64,000 bases of DNA from Pseudidiomarina indica (GTDB lineage Bacteria > Pseudomonadota > Gammaproteobacteria > Enterobacterales > Alteromonadaceae), in NCBI RefSeq assembly GCF_900104245.1, contig NZ_FMXN01000004.1, forward strand, positions 92,361 to 156,360, in the 5' to 3' direction. Shown one piece after another: positions 25,035-35,192 of this stretch. Position 1 is the first letter of the stretch; every line of letters starts with the position of its first letter. Under the pieces are notes generated by a model, which saw nothing but the letters and a program-made list of their open reading frames with translations, had not been told where the DNA came from and made no database searches. A program made the position numbers and the translations under genes.

Positions 25035-26400
25035 TCCAACCCAACACCTCGTGCACCAGTGGCAACAATCACTGCAACAGGTTACCCAACGCCTGCACGG
25101 CTTGCCAACTTGGCAACGCAGCGGTCGTTTGGTGCGTGCCACGGGCATGGTGTTAGAGGCCGTTGGATTACGCTTACCGGTCGGTGCCAGCTGCGCCATT
25201 CAAGTGGTGAGCCAAGTTGCTGAGCACGTAGAAGCCGAAGTAGTAGGCTTTGCCGGCGATGTGACTTATCTCATGCCATTAGAAACCGTGCATGGGTTAG
25301 TGCCTGGAGCACAAGTTTTACCGCTGGGAGATGGCCTGCACAGTAGCCGTCGTTTCCCTCTGGGGGATGCCTTATTAGGGCGCGTGCTGGATGGCAGCGG
25401 GCGGCCGTTGGATCATTTGCCGTTACCTCACACGGTCGATTATGGTTCGTTAGCAGGGCGCACCATTAATCCCATGCAGCGCGCCCCCATTGATACACCC
25501 ATTGATGTGGGCATTCGTGCTATCAATGGCCTGCTGAGCGTGGGTCGCGGCCAGCGGATGGGGTTGTTTGCCGGCTCCGGCGTCGGGAAGTCGGTTCTGT
25601 TAGGCATGATGGCTCGCTTCACCCAAGCCGATGTCATTGTGGTGGGGTTGATTGGTGAACGGGGCCGTGAAGTTCAAGAATTTATTGATAGCATTTTAGG
25701 TGCTGAAGGCATGGCTCGTGCCGTTGTGGTTGCCGCGCCAGCGGATGCTTCCCCCTTACAACGGTTGCAAGGGGCGGCCTATGCCACACGTCTCGCCGAA
25801 GATTTTCGTGATCGCGGCCGCCACGTGTTGCTGATTATGGATTCGCTCACGCGGTATGCTATGGCGCAACGAGAAATTGCGTTAGCCATTGGCGAACCAC
25901 CGGCCACCAAGGGCTATCCGCCAAGTGTATTTGCCAAAATTCCAGCCTTAGTTGAACGAACTGGGAACGGTGTGCGCGGTGGTGGTTCCATTACCGCTTT
26001 TTATACGGTGTTAACCGAAGGTGACGATCAGCAAGACCCTATTGCTGATGCCACCCGCGCTATTCTGGATGGGCATATTGTGTTGTCACGCCAGTTGGCA
26101 GAAAGCGGACACTACCCCGCTATTGATGTGGAAGCATCCATTAGCCGCGTGATGCCAGCGGTGACCAGTTTAGGACATCAACAACAGGCCCAACGTCTGA
26201 AAAAGTTATTCTCAGTGTATCAGCGCAACCGTGACTTAATCAGTGTGGGAGCATACAGCCCCGGCCATGATCCACTGTTGGACCAAGCCGTGCAGAAATA
26301 TCCACAGGTGGAAGCCTACTTGCAACAAGGCATGCAGGAGCAAGCCACCATCGCCATGGCCCAACAGCGCCTGACTGAGTTGGTAGGAGGTAGTGCATGA
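25027..26400 (+). CDS. fliI: Flagellar export ATPase FliI
   Basis: This 457-residue ATPase of the rotary family energises the flagellar type III exporter. Walker A (GSGVGKS) lies near residues 181-187 and Walker B in [17 protein letters not shown] near 275-291. The F1-beta-like core is followed by the typical [20 protein letters not shown] segment. I chose ATG 25027 (MADPTQ) as the start because it sits inside the fliH end, as in other operons. It overlaps fliJ by 4 bp. Confidence 0.97.
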   Translation: MADPTQHLVHQWQQSLQQVTQRLHGLPTWQRSGRLVRATGMVLEAVGLRLPVGASCAIQVVSQVAEHVEAEVVGFAGDVTYLMPLETVHGLVPGAQVLPLGDGLHSSRRFPLGDALLGRVLDGSGRPLDHLPLPHTVDYGSLAGRTINPMQRAPIDTPIDVGIRAINGLLSVGRGQRMGLFAGSGVGKSVLLGMMARFTQADVIVVGLIGERGREVQEFIDSILGAEGMARAVVVAAPADASPLQRLQGAAYATRLAEDFRDRGRHVLLIMDSLTRYAMAQREIALAIGEPPATKGYPPSVFAKIPALVERTGNGVRGGGSITAFYTVLTEGDDQQDPIADATRAILDGHIVLSRQLAESGHYPAIDVEASISRVMPAVTSLGHQQQAQRLKKLFSVYQRNRDLISVGAYSPGHDPLLDQAVQKYPQVEAYLQQGMQEQATIAMAQQRLTELVGGSA

Positions 26401-26843
26401 ATCCTGTCGTCTTAGAACATTTAACCGAACAAGCTGAAAAAGCTCGTACTGAAGCGGCACGGCTATTGGCAGAAGAGCGCCATAACAAACAAAAAATTGC
26501 CCAGCAACTTGCGACGCTGCAGCATTACCGGCAAGATTATGTGGTGCAATTGCAAGCGCAGTTACAACAAGGGCTGGCTGGGCATTTGTTGCAAAATTAC
26601 CAGCGCTTTTTGGCCAGTCTCGATGCAGCGATTCAACGCGCCGAACAAGCCTTAACCACGCAACAGCAAAAAGTGGATCAGCAACAGCAACATTGGCTGC
26701 AGCAACAGCGCACCTTGGCATCCTATGAGACGCTGCAAGAGCGCCAGCACCAAGCGGCCTTGCATCAAATGAATCAACGCGAACAGAAGCTTAATGACGA
26801 GCTTTCCATCGCCATGTACTTGCGCAATCGCGCATCACAATGA
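26397..26843 (+). CDS. fliJ: Flagellar export protein FliJ
   Basis: This 148-residue protein is a continuous two-helix coiled coil very rich in Gln, as FliJ is. It sits at the centre of the FliI ring and shuttles chaperones to FlhA. Identification rests on position between fliI and fliK, size and coiled-coil character, since FliJ sequence is poorly conserved. It overlaps the fliI stop with ATGA. Confidence 0.92.
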   Translation: MNPVVLEHLTEQAEKARTEAARLLAEERHNKQKIAQQLATLQHYRQDYVVQLQAQLQQGLAGHLLQNYQRFLASLDAAIQRAEQALTTQQQKVDQQQQHWLQQQRTLASYETLQERQHQAALHQMNQREQKLNDELSIAMYLRNRASQ

Positions 26844-26851
26844 GGTGACCC

Positions 26852-27997
26852 ATGGATTTGATGAAAGCCTTAAACCTAACCGCATCGACCCAAGCCGCCG
26901 GCGCTGATGTCTATCCGCAGGCGGCCAACACCGCGCCGCAGGGTGAGTTTGCAGCATTATTCGCTGCCTTACAGGCTCAGCAACCCAATGCACTGATAAA
27001 GTTACCAGAACTAGTGGCTGAGTTTGATGAAACGGCAGAGCTGGAACAACTCAGCCCCGAGCAATTGGAAGACTTACTGGCGTTATTACTGCCCCAATTG
27101 GAACAAGGCACGCCACATGACCCCTTGCCGCAACCTGAAATGATCGAGCTAGGGCGTGGTCCTGCAGAAGAAATCATTGATCCACAGCCTATTGTGGCGC
27201 CGGTGGTTCAAGTTGCGACGCCGGTTATCACTGCCGACACGGCTGCAGCAGCAGCCAATGGGAACCTCGCACCTGCTGCGACCTTGGCGAATGCAATGAC
27301 AGCTTCAAATGCACCTGCAGAGCACTTGGCAGACCAGCCGCATGGTGCCGTTTTAGCGAGTGAACATCAGAACGAGCACCGCGGTCGTGCCGCAGCGGCA
27401 GTGTCCGCGCCGGTAACCCCCGTCATGCCGCAAGTTGAAGCCACAACCACCACGGCACCTCAGCTACTGGCAGATGCGCCGCGGCCCATGCCAAGCCACC
27501 TTCACAGCCAGATTGTGATGGTGCCCAGCCCGGTCACCAGTCCCGCGACGTCGTCCTTGTCAGCGCCCCTAACAAGCAGCGCGTGGGCAGGCCAGCTGCA
27601 ACAAAACATGGTGACCATGGTGATGCGCAACCAGCAAGAAATGACCTTGCGTTTGCACCCCGCGGAACTCGGCCCGTTGCAGATTCAACTACGGGTAGAA
27701 GACCAGCAGGCCCAATTAATGGTATTCACTCACAGCCACCAAGTTCGGGGTGCTGTTGAACAAGCCATGCCGTTGCTGCGCGATGCATTAGCAAACCAAG
27801 GCATTCAATTGGATGATGCTAATGTGGCCGATCATGGGGAACACTTTGCTCAACACCACCAACAACAGCAGGGACAACAACAGAATCAACCAACGCACCC
27901 TGTAGAAAACTCAATTTCGGCCGAAAATATTGATAGGGCTTCAATCGCTACGCCTGCAAGCCGTCCAATGAATGGCCAAGTTGACACCTACGCTTAA
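26852..27997 (+). CDS. fliK: Flagellar hook-length control protein FliK
   Basis: This 381-residue FliK has a long Ala/Pro/Gln-rich ruler region (about 30-235) and a C-terminal Flg_hook domain (about 245-330) with EMTLRLHPAELGPLQIQL near its start, the motif that acts on FlhB to stop hook export. Poly-Gln runs occur near the end. It follows fliJ by 8 bp. A second FliK-type gene occurs at 14418-15230. Confidence 0.94.
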   Translation: MDLMKALNLTASTQAAGADVYPQAANTAPQGEFAALFAALQAQQPNALIKLPELVAEFDETAELEQLSPEQLEDLLALLLPQLEQGTPHDPLPQPEMIELGRGPAEEIIDPQPIVAPVVQVATPVITADTAAAAANGNLAPAATLANAMTASNAPAEHLADQPHGAVLASEHQNEHRGRAAAAVSAPVTPVMPQVEATTTTAPQLLADAPRPMPSHLHSQIVMVPSPVTSPATSSLSAPLTSSAWAGQLQQNMVTMVMRNQQEMTLRLHPAELGPLQIQLRVEDQQAQLMVFTHSHQVRGAVEQAMPLLRDALANQGIQLDDANVADHGEHFAQHHQQQQGQQQNQPTHPVENSISAENIDRASIATPASRPMNGQVDTYA

Positions 27998-28038
27998 GCG
28001 GCAAGGGTCAACCTTTATACATGGAGATATGATCAATT

Positions 28039-28530
28039 ATGGCGCGTAAAAAAGATACACAAGCAGTTCCTGTTGCGAAAGTATCAACCCTCTTAACACT
28101 GGTGTTATGGGTGTTAGTGATCTTGGTGGGTGTGAACACTTACTTACTGTGGGATACCCGTAATATGACGACCATGGCAGCGGGTGGTGTTCAGGTGAAA
28201 GCGCCAGAGCCGGTCGACCCGGTGTTTGTGACCATTTCACCTTTCACGGTGAACCTGCAAAGTGATCAGTTTGGCCCGCGCCTTCTGTATGCTGGGTTAA
28301 CCTTAGAAGTTCCCAGTGAAAAAGTGAAAGCAACCTTGGTCAAAAACATGCCACAGGTACGCAACCGCTTATTGGTGTTGTTATCGGGCCAAAACGCCGA
28401 ACGCATTACCCAATCTGAAGGCAAACGGATGCTGGCACAAAGCATTATGGAGACTTTGACAGAACCGTACAGCGGGAATGCCGAAGTAGCCATTAATGAC
28501 GTCTTGTTCACTGAATTTATTGTGCAATAA
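28039..28530 (+). CDS. fliL: Flagellar basal body protein FliL
   Basis: This 163-residue single-pass inner-membrane protein has a helix at about 17-37 and a periplasmic SPFH-like domain. The features seen, FVTISPFTVNLQSDQFGPRLLY and AQSIMETLTEPY, are typical of FliL, which surrounds and supports the stator units. It is 41 bp after fliK and 21 bp before fliM. Confidence 0.95.
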   Translation: MARKKDTQAVPVAKVSTLLTLVLWVLVILVGVNTYLLWDTRNMTTMAAGGVQVKAPEPVDPVFVTISPFTVNLQSDQFGPRLLYAGLTLEVPSEKVKATLVKNMPQVRNRLLVLLSGQNAERITQSEGKRMLAQSIMETLTEPYSGNAEVAINDVLFTEFIVQ

Positions 28531-28551
28531 GCCACCACCATTAGAGATGTT

Positions 28552-29688
28552 ATGAGTAACGGACCCCAACTGTCACAAGAAGAGCTCGATACCCTTCTTG
28601 CGGGCATGGTAGAAGAAGAGAACTTGGCTGCAGAGTCAGTGATGGCGACGCCGTCAACGTCAGCGGCTGGCCAGACGGTATCTAGTAGCGGTGCTGATGT
28701 TGAGTTTGTGCGCCCCAAAGGCCGCACTAAAAGCAAGCAAACGTTATTTGATCCGGGCTCACAAGTACGGATTGTGCGGGAGCGTCTGCATACTCTTGAA
28801 ATTATTAACGAGCGCTTTGCCCGACAGTTTCGAATGAACTTGTTCAACCTGTTGCGGCGCAACGCTGATATTTCTGTTGAGTCCATGCGTTATCAGCGCT
28901 TTAGTGATTTTGCGGATTCCACGCCAAGCCCAATCAACCTCAACATCATTGCCATGAAACCATTACGCGGCAGCGCGTTAATGGTGTTCCCTCATGCCAT
29001 GGTGTCAATGATTGTCGAGAACCTATTTGGCGGTGATGGGCGTTTTATGACACGAAATGAGGCGCGGGAATTCACCGGAACGGAACAACGGATCATCAAT
29101 CGCGTGCTAAACTTAGCCATTGATGCGTATCAAGAGTCATGGCGCTCGGTGCACCCGTTAGAAATTACCTATGTGCGCTCTGAAATGCAGCCGAAATTTG
29201 CGGCCATTACCAGCTCCCCCAGTGAAATTGTGGTCACCACTACCTTTCATTTAGAAGTGGGGCATTTAGAAAGTAACTTCAAAATCTGCATGCCGTATAG
29301 CATGGTTGAGCCGTTGCGTGACAAACTCACCAACTTACGAGCCGATGCTGGTAGCAGTAGTGATAAAATCTGGCGTGAGCGTATCAGCCACGAGTTACAA
29401 GCATCATCGGTAGAGCTGGTGGCCGACTTTGTAGAAATTCCCATGCGAATTCCACAAGTCATGTCGCTGAAACCTGGTGATGTATTGCCTATAGAGTTAC
29501 CGACCACCGTGAAAGCGTCGGTGAATTCCCTTCCTATCATGGAATGTGAATACGGCAGTTTTAATCAAAATCGAGCATTAAAAGTGAAGCGATTGCTCGA
29601 AAACCATCGCTTCTCACAATCGGTTTTGCGCAATCCCAAAGATGGTGTATTTTCCCCAATGCGGGCAAAGGAGTCTGATGATGAGTAA
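28552..29688 (+). CDS. fliM: Flagellar motor switch protein FliM
   Basis: This 378-residue FliM has an N-terminal CheY-binding motif, LSQEELDTLL at residues 6-15. The middle CheC-like domain interacts with FliG (GGDGRFMTRNEAREFTGTEQ). A C-terminal SpoA domain pairs with FliN. The intact CheY-binding motif implies that a chemotaxis system exists elsewhere in the genome, although none is in this window. It overlaps fliN by 8 bp. Confidence 0.97.
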   Translation: MSNGPQLSQEELDTLLAGMVEEENLAAESVMATPSTSAAGQTVSSSGADVEFVRPKGRTKSKQTLFDPGSQVRIVRERLHTLEIINERFARQFRMNLFNLLRRNADISVESMRYQRFSDFADSTPSPINLNIIAMKPLRGSALMVFPHAMVSMIVENLFGGDGRFMTRNEAREFTGTEQRIINRVLNLAIDAYQESWRSVHPLEITYVRSEMQPKFAAITSSPSEIVVTTTFHLEVGHLESNFKICMPYSMVEPLRDKLTNLRADAGSSSDKIWRERISHELQASSVELVADFVEIPMRIPQVMSLKPGDVLPIELPTTVKASVNSLPIMECEYGSFNQNRALKVKRLLENHRFSQSVLRNPKDGVFSPMRAKESDDE

Positions 29689-30085
29689 TAATGAACCCCT
29701 CAATCCAGAACATGACCAAGATCCATGGGCAGATGCGCTAGAGGAAGAATCAACCCCTACCGCTGAAAGTTCAGCGGACAGCGTGTTTAAACCGCTGGAT
29801 GGGGCCGTTGATAAAAGCTCAATGAATGAGCTGGATATCATCATGGATATTCCGGTGAAACTCAGCGTTGAGCTGGGGCGCACACGCATCACCATTAAAC
29901 AGTTACTAGAACTGGCGCAAGGGTCCGTGGTTGAGCTGGATGGCTTAGCGGGTGAACCCATGGATATTCTGATCAATGGTTATTTAATCGCCCAAGGTGA
30001 GGTGGTGGTATTGGATGATAAATATGGCATCCGTATTACCGAAATTGTCACCCCTTCAGAACGGGTCCAAAAGTTAAATCGATGA
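29681..30085 (+). CDS. fliN: Flagellar motor switch protein FliN
   Basis: This 134-residue protein has an acidic, poorly conserved N-terminal stretch (1-55) and a C-terminal SpoA domain: LDIIMDIPVKLSVELGRTRI, then LLELAQGSVVELDGLAGEP and the closing GIRITEIVTPSERVQKLN. The start is ATG 29681, eight bases after GGAG; the ATG one codon earlier is equally possible. FliN forms the base of the C ring and binds FliH. It overlaps both fliM and fliO. Confidence 0.96.
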   Translation: MSNNEPLNPEHDQDPWADALEEESTPTAESSADSVFKPLDGAVDKSSMNELDIIMDIPVKLSVELGRTRITIKQLLELAQGSVVELDGLAGEPMDILINGYLIAQGEVVVLDDKYGIRITEIVTPSERVQKLNR

Positions 30086-30450
30086 ACACTTCTACCGCCG
30101 TCGTTGAAGTAGACTCTGGACTTGCCCTGGTTGGGCAAGTCGCCATGATCTTAGTGCTGATTATTGCCTTGATCTTGGCCTGTGCTTGGGTCTTTCGACG
30201 CCTCGGCGGTGTTCACACAGGCACCTCGAAACAACTGAACGTGGTCGGCAGCATTGCTGTGGGGCAACGTGAACGTGTGGTGATTGTTGCTGTCGGTGAT
30301 ACCTGGTTAGTACTCGGTGTAGCCGCTGGACAAGTGACTAAACTGCATGAAATGCCAGCCCAAGAGATTCCTGAACCCCTTGCACAGAATTTTGCCGCAC
30401 GGTTTCAACACGCTTTAAAACAACATTCCAAGCCAAGAGAGAAACGCTAA
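30082..30450 (+). CDS. fliO: Flagellar export protein FliO
   Basis: This 122-residue single-pass membrane protein has a helix at about 15-37 (VAMILVLIIALILACAWVF) and a small cytoplasmic domain with LNVVGSIAVGQRERVVIVAVG, the FliO signature. It helps assemble the FliP ring of the export gate. It overlaps the fliN stop by 4 bp and directly abuts fliP. Confidence 0.94.
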   Translation: MNTSTAVVEVDSGLALVGQVAMILVLIIALILACAWVFRRLGGVHTGTSKQLNVVGSIAVGQRERVVIVAVGDTWLVLGVAAGQVTKLHEMPAQEIPEPLAQNFAARFQHALKQHSKPREKR

Positions 30451-31197
30451 ATGCGATACGGGTTATGGTTAAGTTTCATTGCCCTATTAGCACTCATCGT
30501 TCCGGGTGAGGCGCTGGCGCAATCCATTCCTGGCGTCATCACCCAACCCACGCCGGATGGTGGGCAGCAATGGTCCCTGTCGCTACAAACCTTGTTATTT
30601 TTAACCAGCCTCACCTTCTTGCCAGCAGTGTTGCTTATGATGACCTGCTTTGTGCGCTTAATTGTGGTGTTTGGGCTATTGCGGACTGCCATGGGAACCC
30701 AATCGGCACCGCCCAACCAAGTATTGCTTGGCCTCGCGTTATTCCTTACGTTTTTTATTATGTCACCGGTTTTCAATCAGGTGTACGACATCGCGTGGGT
30801 TCCGTTTAGTGAAGATGCCATTTCATTCCCGCAGTTTTTAGAGCTTGCTTCCGGCCCAATGCGTGAGTTTATGTTGGCGCAAACCCGTGAGCCTGATTTG
30901 GCGTTATTTGCCAATTTAGCCAACGTTGGCCCCTTGCAAAGCCCTCAGGATGTGCCGTTTCACGTATTAGTACCATCATTTGTAACCAGTGAACTGAAAA
31001 CCGCGTTCCAAATTGGGTTTACCATCTTTATTCCCTTCTTAATTATCGACTTGGTCGTTGCCAGTGTGTTGATGGCGTTGGGGATGATGATGGTGCCACC
31101 AGCCACCATTTCACTGCCATTTAAATTAATGTTGTTTGTGTTGGTCGATGGCTGGCAATTGCTGATCGGCTCCTTGGCCGCTAGCTTTTACGTGTAG
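30451..31197 (+). CDS. fliP: Flagellar export gate protein FliP
   Basis: This 248-residue FliP has an N-terminal signal sequence ending near EALAQS, then membrane helices with the family signatures [20 protein letters not shown] and [20 protein letters not shown], and the FliP motif [20 protein letters not shown]. Five FliP subunits form the export pore with FliQ and FliR. It abuts fliO and lies 11 bp before fliQ. Confidence 0.97.
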   Translation: MRYGLWLSFIALLALIVPGEALAQSIPGVITQPTPDGGQQWSLSLQTLLFLTSLTFLPAVLLMMTCFVRLIVVFGLLRTAMGTQSAPPNQVLLGLALFLTFFIMSPVFNQVYDIAWVPFSEDAISFPQFLELASGPMREFMLAQTREPDLALFANLANVGPLQSPQDVPFHVLVPSFVTSELKTAFQIGFTIFIPFLIIDLVVASVLMALGMMMVPPATISLPFKLMLFVLVDGWQLLIGSLAASFYV

Positions 31198-31208
31198 GAG
31201 CTGCCACC

Positions 31209-31478
31209 ATGACTCCTGAACAAGTAATGACCATCGCCTACCAAGGCATGAAGCTATGTCTTTATCTGGCCGGCCCGTTATTGCTCACCGCGCTGTTATT
31301 GGGGTTACTCATTAGCTTGTTTCAGGCAGCCACCCAAATTAACGAAATGACCCTGAGTTTTATTCCCAAAATTCTTGGGGTGCTTGCCATGCTGGTGCTG
31401 ATTGGCCCCTATTTACTGCAGCTTCTGATTGACTTTACCACGCGTCTATTCACGAATATTCCCGTCATGATTCAGTGA
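31209..31478 (+). CDS. fliQ: Flagellar export gate protein FliQ
   Basis: This 89-residue protein has two membrane helices. The conserved segment LISLFQAATQINEMTLSFIPK in the middle (residues about 36-56) identifies FliQ, four copies of which wrap the export pore. It starts 11 bp after fliP with GGAG in the spacer and is followed by fliR after 7 bp. Confidence 0.97.
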   Translation: MTPEQVMTIAYQGMKLCLYLAGPLLLTALLLGLLISLFQAATQINEMTLSFIPKILGVLAMLVLIGPYLLQLLIDFTTRLFTNIPVMIQ

Positions 31479-31485
31479 GGCGCAT

Positions 31486-32268
31486 ATGATTTCGGTCACG
31501 TTCGCCCAACTGCAAGAATGGATCAGTTTATTTCTATGGCCCTTTTGCCGCTTTAGCGGGTTATTCCTGATTGCCCCCATGCTCAGCCATTCCAGCGTTC
31601 CCAACCCCATCAAGTTGGGGGTGGCCTTGGTTGTGACCGTGGTGGTCAGCCCGCTCATTAGTGGCACTTTACCAGCGGTGCCGTTATTTTCTTGGGCCAG
31701 TGTCGGCATTATCGTGGAGCAACTGCTGATTGGGGTGACCATTGGCTTAATCATGCAAGTGATATTTGCCGCCGTACAAGCCGCTGGTGAGTATATTGGC
31801 CTGCAAATGGGATTAGCCTTCGCGACCTTCTTTTCCCCCGATAGCGGCGCCAATACGATGATTTTATCGCGGGTGTTTTATGCCTTTGCCATCTTAATGT
31901 TTGCCGCCATTGATGGTCATTTACTGATGCTGGAAGTCTTGGTGCGATCCTTTGAGCTCTTGCCCATTGGCACCTTAGGCATGAATGCAGGGGCGTTTGA
32001 ACACGTCGCGCGGTTTGGCACCGTGGTCTTTAGCGCCGGAATTTTGTTAGCCTTGCCGGTATTTGGCGCGCTACTGATTGTGAACCTAACCTTAGGGATT
32101 CTAAACCGATCGGCACCCCAATTAACGGTATTTTCAGTTGGTTTCCCAATGTCTTTAACGTTGGGATTAGTATTGTTAATGGTATTAACGACAGAATTAG
32201 GTGGGTATTTACAGCGTTTGTTTCGGGTGGGGTTAAATATGGTGGAGCAAGTGTTGCAGGCGCTCTAA
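31486..32268 (+). CDS. fliR: Flagellar export gate protein FliR
   Basis: This 260-residue protein has about six membrane segments. Family features are FCRFSGLFLIAPMLSHSSVP near the start and GEYIGLQMGLAFATFFSPDSG in the middle. FliR seals and templates the FliP-FliQ export gate. It is the last gene of the fliF operon. Unlike many genomes, flhB does not follow it here but heads the separate flhB-flhA-flhF unit. Confidence 0.97.
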   Translation: MISVTFAQLQEWISLFLWPFCRFSGLFLIAPMLSHSSVPNPIKLGVALVVTVVVSPLISGTLPAVPLFSWASVGIIVEQLLIGVTIGLIMQVIFAAVQAAGEYIGLQMGLAFATFFSPDSGANTMILSRVFYAFAILMFAAIDGHLLMLEVLVRSFELLPIGTLGMNAGAFEHVARFGTVVFSAGILLALPVFGALLIVNLTLGILNRSAPQLTVFSVGFPMSLTLGLVLLMVLTTELGGYLQRLFRVGLNMVEQVLQAL

Positions 32269-32302
32269 CGTCGCGTACGTTAGCGTCAGTGGCCTGCAAC
32301 AC
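32251..32302. terminator. Large inverted repeat between convergent fliR and flgL
   Basis: The 11-bp arms GTGTTGCAGGC and GCCTGCAACAC enclose a second stem CTAACG/CGTTAG with loop TCGCGTA. The outer left arm lies within the fliR end. Only a short T-run (GGTTTT) follows on the plus strand, so terminator strength is uncertain. The position between two convergent operons supports a bidirectional stop. Confidence 0.55.
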
Positions 32303-32311
32303 CTCCGGGTT

Positions 32312-33514
32312 TTATAAGAAGTTGAACAAGCTCATCCCTTTCATATCAACAAAGGCTTGTTGCGCTGCTTGTAACCCCACCATGCGGATACTGTATTGTG
32401 CCGCCGCTTCAATGTAGTCCAAGTCAACCAGATCGGAGTAGGCTTGCTCATAAGCCAATTGACGATTGCCACCAATCGCATCCAGTGCATCCAACTCGTT
32501 GAGGCGCGCACCCACTTCAGCCCGCACCGTCAAAACGTTGTCCAAGCCGTTATCCAGCTCATTCATCACAGTACGTAAGGTGTTGCGTTGGGTCGCTTGC
32601 TTCGACGCGGTATCAGCAGGATTTTCTAACACCGCCAAGGCTTTCTCAAAGGCGACGAAAATATCCGTGTTGTTGTCGTTGCCGCGCGCTAAACGTAACG
32701 AGTCACCAGCCACTGGCGTGCCTTCTAATTCAATGGCAACACCACCCAATTCAACCACTGTGGGATCATTGTAATCATTCCAAGCGCCACCGTTGACGCG
32801 ATATTGCAGTTGCCCGCTCGCATCCTCACCAAATTCGATATCAAACGCTTGACCGAAGGTAGCAGCCGAGGAATCGGTAATCGTAATGCCTTTGTAAGTT
32901 AGCGAGCCTTGGTTATCCATGGCCACTTCTGCCCGGTACGGCGCGCTGCTATGTACACTACGGAAAATTTGGTCGCCACTGTGTCCGACCGGCATTAAGC
33001 GAGCACCATCCACCTGTTGTTCACGCACATTCAGGTTGCCAACATAATTCACGACACCAGCTGACGGATCGCGCACAAAAGGGGCGCTATCATCTTGATG
33101 ACCACCGAACAGGTAACGTCCGTTGCCATCCCGCGTATTGCCCAAACCAATCAAGGCTTCATAAATACCGCGCAGTTCACTAGCAACCGCTGTTTTATCC
33201 GCATCCGATAAGGTATCGCTGGAAGCTTGCACCAGCAGGGTTTTCGCGCGTGAATACATGTCAGCCACGTTATTCAACACGCTTTCTTCTTGTGACAGCG
33301 CATTGCGAACACCAACCCGCGCCTCACTGAACTGACCGGTGACGGATTTCGACTGACCAATGTTGATGGCCTGCGTCATGGCTTGCGGATCATCGGAAAT
33401 ATTCACAATCCGCTTACCGCTCGCAATTTGCTGGCTGATTTTCATGAATTCCGTTTGTTGACGGTTCATCGACGAAATATTTTGATTATAAATAGCTAAG
33501 GTACTAATACGCAT
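32312..33514 (-). CDS. flgL: Flagellar hook-filament junction protein FlgL (HAP3)
   Basis: This 400-residue flagellin-like protein has the N-terminal MRISTLAIYNQNISSMNRQQ and GKRIVNISDDPQAMTQAINI stretches, and the C-terminal helix ends with EAAAQYSIRMVGLQAAQQAFVDM-type sequence. With FlgK it joins hook to filament. It lies 15 bp downstream of flgK and is transcribed with it from the sigma-28 promoter at 35162-35188. Confidence 0.96.
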   Translation of the reverse strand: MRISTLAIYNQNISSMNRQQTEFMKISQQIASGKRIVNISDDPQAMTQAINIGQSKSVTGQFSEARVGVRNALSQEESVLNNVADMYSRAKTLLVQASSDTLSDADKTAVASELRGIYEALIGLGNTRDGNGRYLFGGHQDDSAPFVRDPSAGVVNYVGNLNVREQQVDGARLMPVGHSGDQIFRSVHSSAPYRAEVAMDNQGSLTYKGITITDSSAATFGQAFDIEFGEDASGQLQYRVNGGAWNDYNDPTVVELGGVAIELEGTPVAGDSLRLARGNDNNTDIFVAFEKALAVLENPADTASKQATQRNTLRTVMNELDNGLDNVLTVRAEVGARLNELDALDAIGGNRQLAYEQAYSDLVDLDYIEAAAQYSIRMVGLQAAQQAFVDMKGMSLFNFL

Positions 33515-33529
33515 GATTCACTCCGTCGC

Positions 33530-35134
33530 TTACCGCAATTGCAAAATAGTGTCGAGAATGGTGGTCGCCGTTTCAATCACTTTCGCGTTCGCCATGTAAT
33601 ACTGCTGATAGCGGATTAAATTCGCGGCTTCTTCATCCAGGTTCACCCCAGATTCGGCCTGCTGCAGCATATGTAATTGTTCTGTCAGCCCTTGTTGCGC
33701 CGCCAAGTTTGCTTGCACCACGTTAATCTGGTTGCCCAGGGTGCTGATCATGGTGCCGTATGCTTGGCTAAAGGTACCACTGCCTTCAACCAACAGCTCA
33801 TTTTGTAAGTTCAACATGGCCAACCCATTTCGGTTATCACCCGAAGCAGTAGACTGTGCCGCAGCAATTTCTGACCCGTCACTTAATAGCAACTCAAAGC
33901 TTTGCGTTTGATGCGCCAATGGCCGAATACGGAAACTATCACCGACTTCAGCATTGCCGTTAAGTGTGACGTCAACACCATTAAAGCTTAGGGTGTTGGT
34001 TGCTGCGTCAAACGCGGCAGTCACTTCTTTGCCATTATCAACCCGCGTAACAAGGTAGCCTGTATCGGTTAAGCGTACATCATAGTCGGCCGCGCTTAAC
34101 GCAGAGCTGTTCACAATTTCCACCGTCGCAACGGCATTCCCGCTGTTGCGTGCATGGCTATATGCCACAGGCTTACCGGTCGCAAACATTTGACCGCCGG
34201 GCTGCTGATTTAAATCAACCCCTTGTTGATGTTGCTGGTTAAATGCATCGGCAAAGACCACCACCATTTGTCCCACTTGGTTGCGGATGGTATCGAGACT
34301 CTTACTGCGGAATTCTAGTAAGCCACCTAAGGAACCGCGATTAAAGACAGAGTCTGCTAACTGCCGTTGGTGTCCACTTACATCGTTATAAAACACAGCG
34401 GTACGGGTTGGATCGTTTTCGTCCGCTTTGGCTTCTAAGGTATAAAACGAATCACCTGCAACCAGCGGTGAGCCGTTACTTAATGAAATGGTATAAGAGC
34501 CAGTTTTTTGTTCATGCACGCGCACATCGAGTTTTTGTGATAGTTCGTGCACCAATTGATCGCGCTGGTTTAAAAGACTATTAGGAGCTTCACCGGTACC
34601 AGTACGCGCAACTAAAATTTCGCGATTCAGGGTTGCGATTTGTTCGGTGAGTGCATTGATGCTGTTAACTTCAAAACTAATTTCGTTGTTAACGCTACGC
34701 TCAATGTCTTCCAGATAACTGTCAAACGCTTTGTATTGACTCACTAAAGTGCTCGCTGTTCCAAGTACACCCGCACGGGCGGCCGGGTCAGCTGGGTGGC
34801 TATTCATTTGCCCCAACGCACTAAAAAAGTTTTGCATGACCGGCGCTAAACCAGAGCGTTCATCGGAGAGCAAATTATCAATTTGACGCACTTGGTTATG
34901 ATAGGTTTCTAATGAAGCGAGTGAACCGCTAGCAGCATTCAGGCGAGTTGCAACAAACTGATTGAACTGCCGCTGCGAGCCCAATACCGACACGCCGCTG
35001 CTGCGACTTTCGCCCAGCTGTAACAGTTCACGATTGTATCCCGGCGTATTGACGTTACTAATGTTGCCGCTGGTGGTATATAACCCCGACTGTGCTGCAC
35101 GTAACCCGCTTAAACCAATGGAAAAAATACTCAT
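33530..35134 (-). CDS. flgK: Flagellar hook-filament junction protein FlgK (HAP1)
   Basis: This 534-residue FlgK has the N-terminal rod/hook motif SGLRAAQSGLYTTSGNISNVNTPGYNR (in part, residues 9-35) and the C-terminal motif GVNLDEEAANLIRYQQYYMA near residues 490-509. It is the first junction protein between hook and filament. It is of normal length and lies 58 bp after flgJ, with the late promoter in the gap. Confidence 0.97.
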   Translation of the reverse strand: MSIFSIGLSGLRAAQSGLYTTSGNISNVNTPGYNRELLQLGESRSSGVSVLGSQRQFNQFVATRLNAASGSLASLETYHNQVRQIDNLLSDERSGLAPVMQNFFSALGQMNSHPADPAARAGVLGTASTLVSQYKAFDSYLEDIERSVNNEISFEVNSINALTEQIATLNREILVARTGTGEAPNSLLNQRDQLVHELSQKLDVRVHEQKTGSYTISLSNGSPLVAGDSFYTLEAKADENDPTRTAVFYNDVSGHQRQLADSVFNRGSLGGLLEFRSKSLDTIRNQVGQMVVVFADAFNQQHQQGVDLNQQPGGQMFATGKPVAYSHARNSGNAVATVEIVNSSALSAADYDVRLTDTGYLVTRVDNGKEVTAAFDAATNTLSFNGVDVTLNGNAEVGDSFRIRPLAHQTQSFELLLSDGSEIAAAQSTASGDNRNGLAMLNLQNELLVEGSGTFSQAYGTMISTLGNQINVVQANLAAQQGLTEQLHMLQQAESGVNLDEEAANLIRYQQYYMANAKVIETATTILDTILQLR

Positions 35135-35161
35135 ATCTGCTCCCTAACACTGATACCTTGG

Positions 35162-35188
35162 TTATCGGCCGCACCCGCAAGAACTTAA
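35162..35188 (-). promoter_or_regulatory. Sigma-28 promoter of flgKL
   Basis: The minus strand reads TTAAGTTC, 11 bases, GCCGATAA: the -10 part is perfect, and the -35 part is identical to that of the flaG promoter. It lies in the 58-bp gap between flgJ and flgK, 27 bases before the flgK ATG, which lets the junction proteins be made late while flgB-flgJ are made early. Confidence 0.92.
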
Positions 35189-35192
35189 GGAG

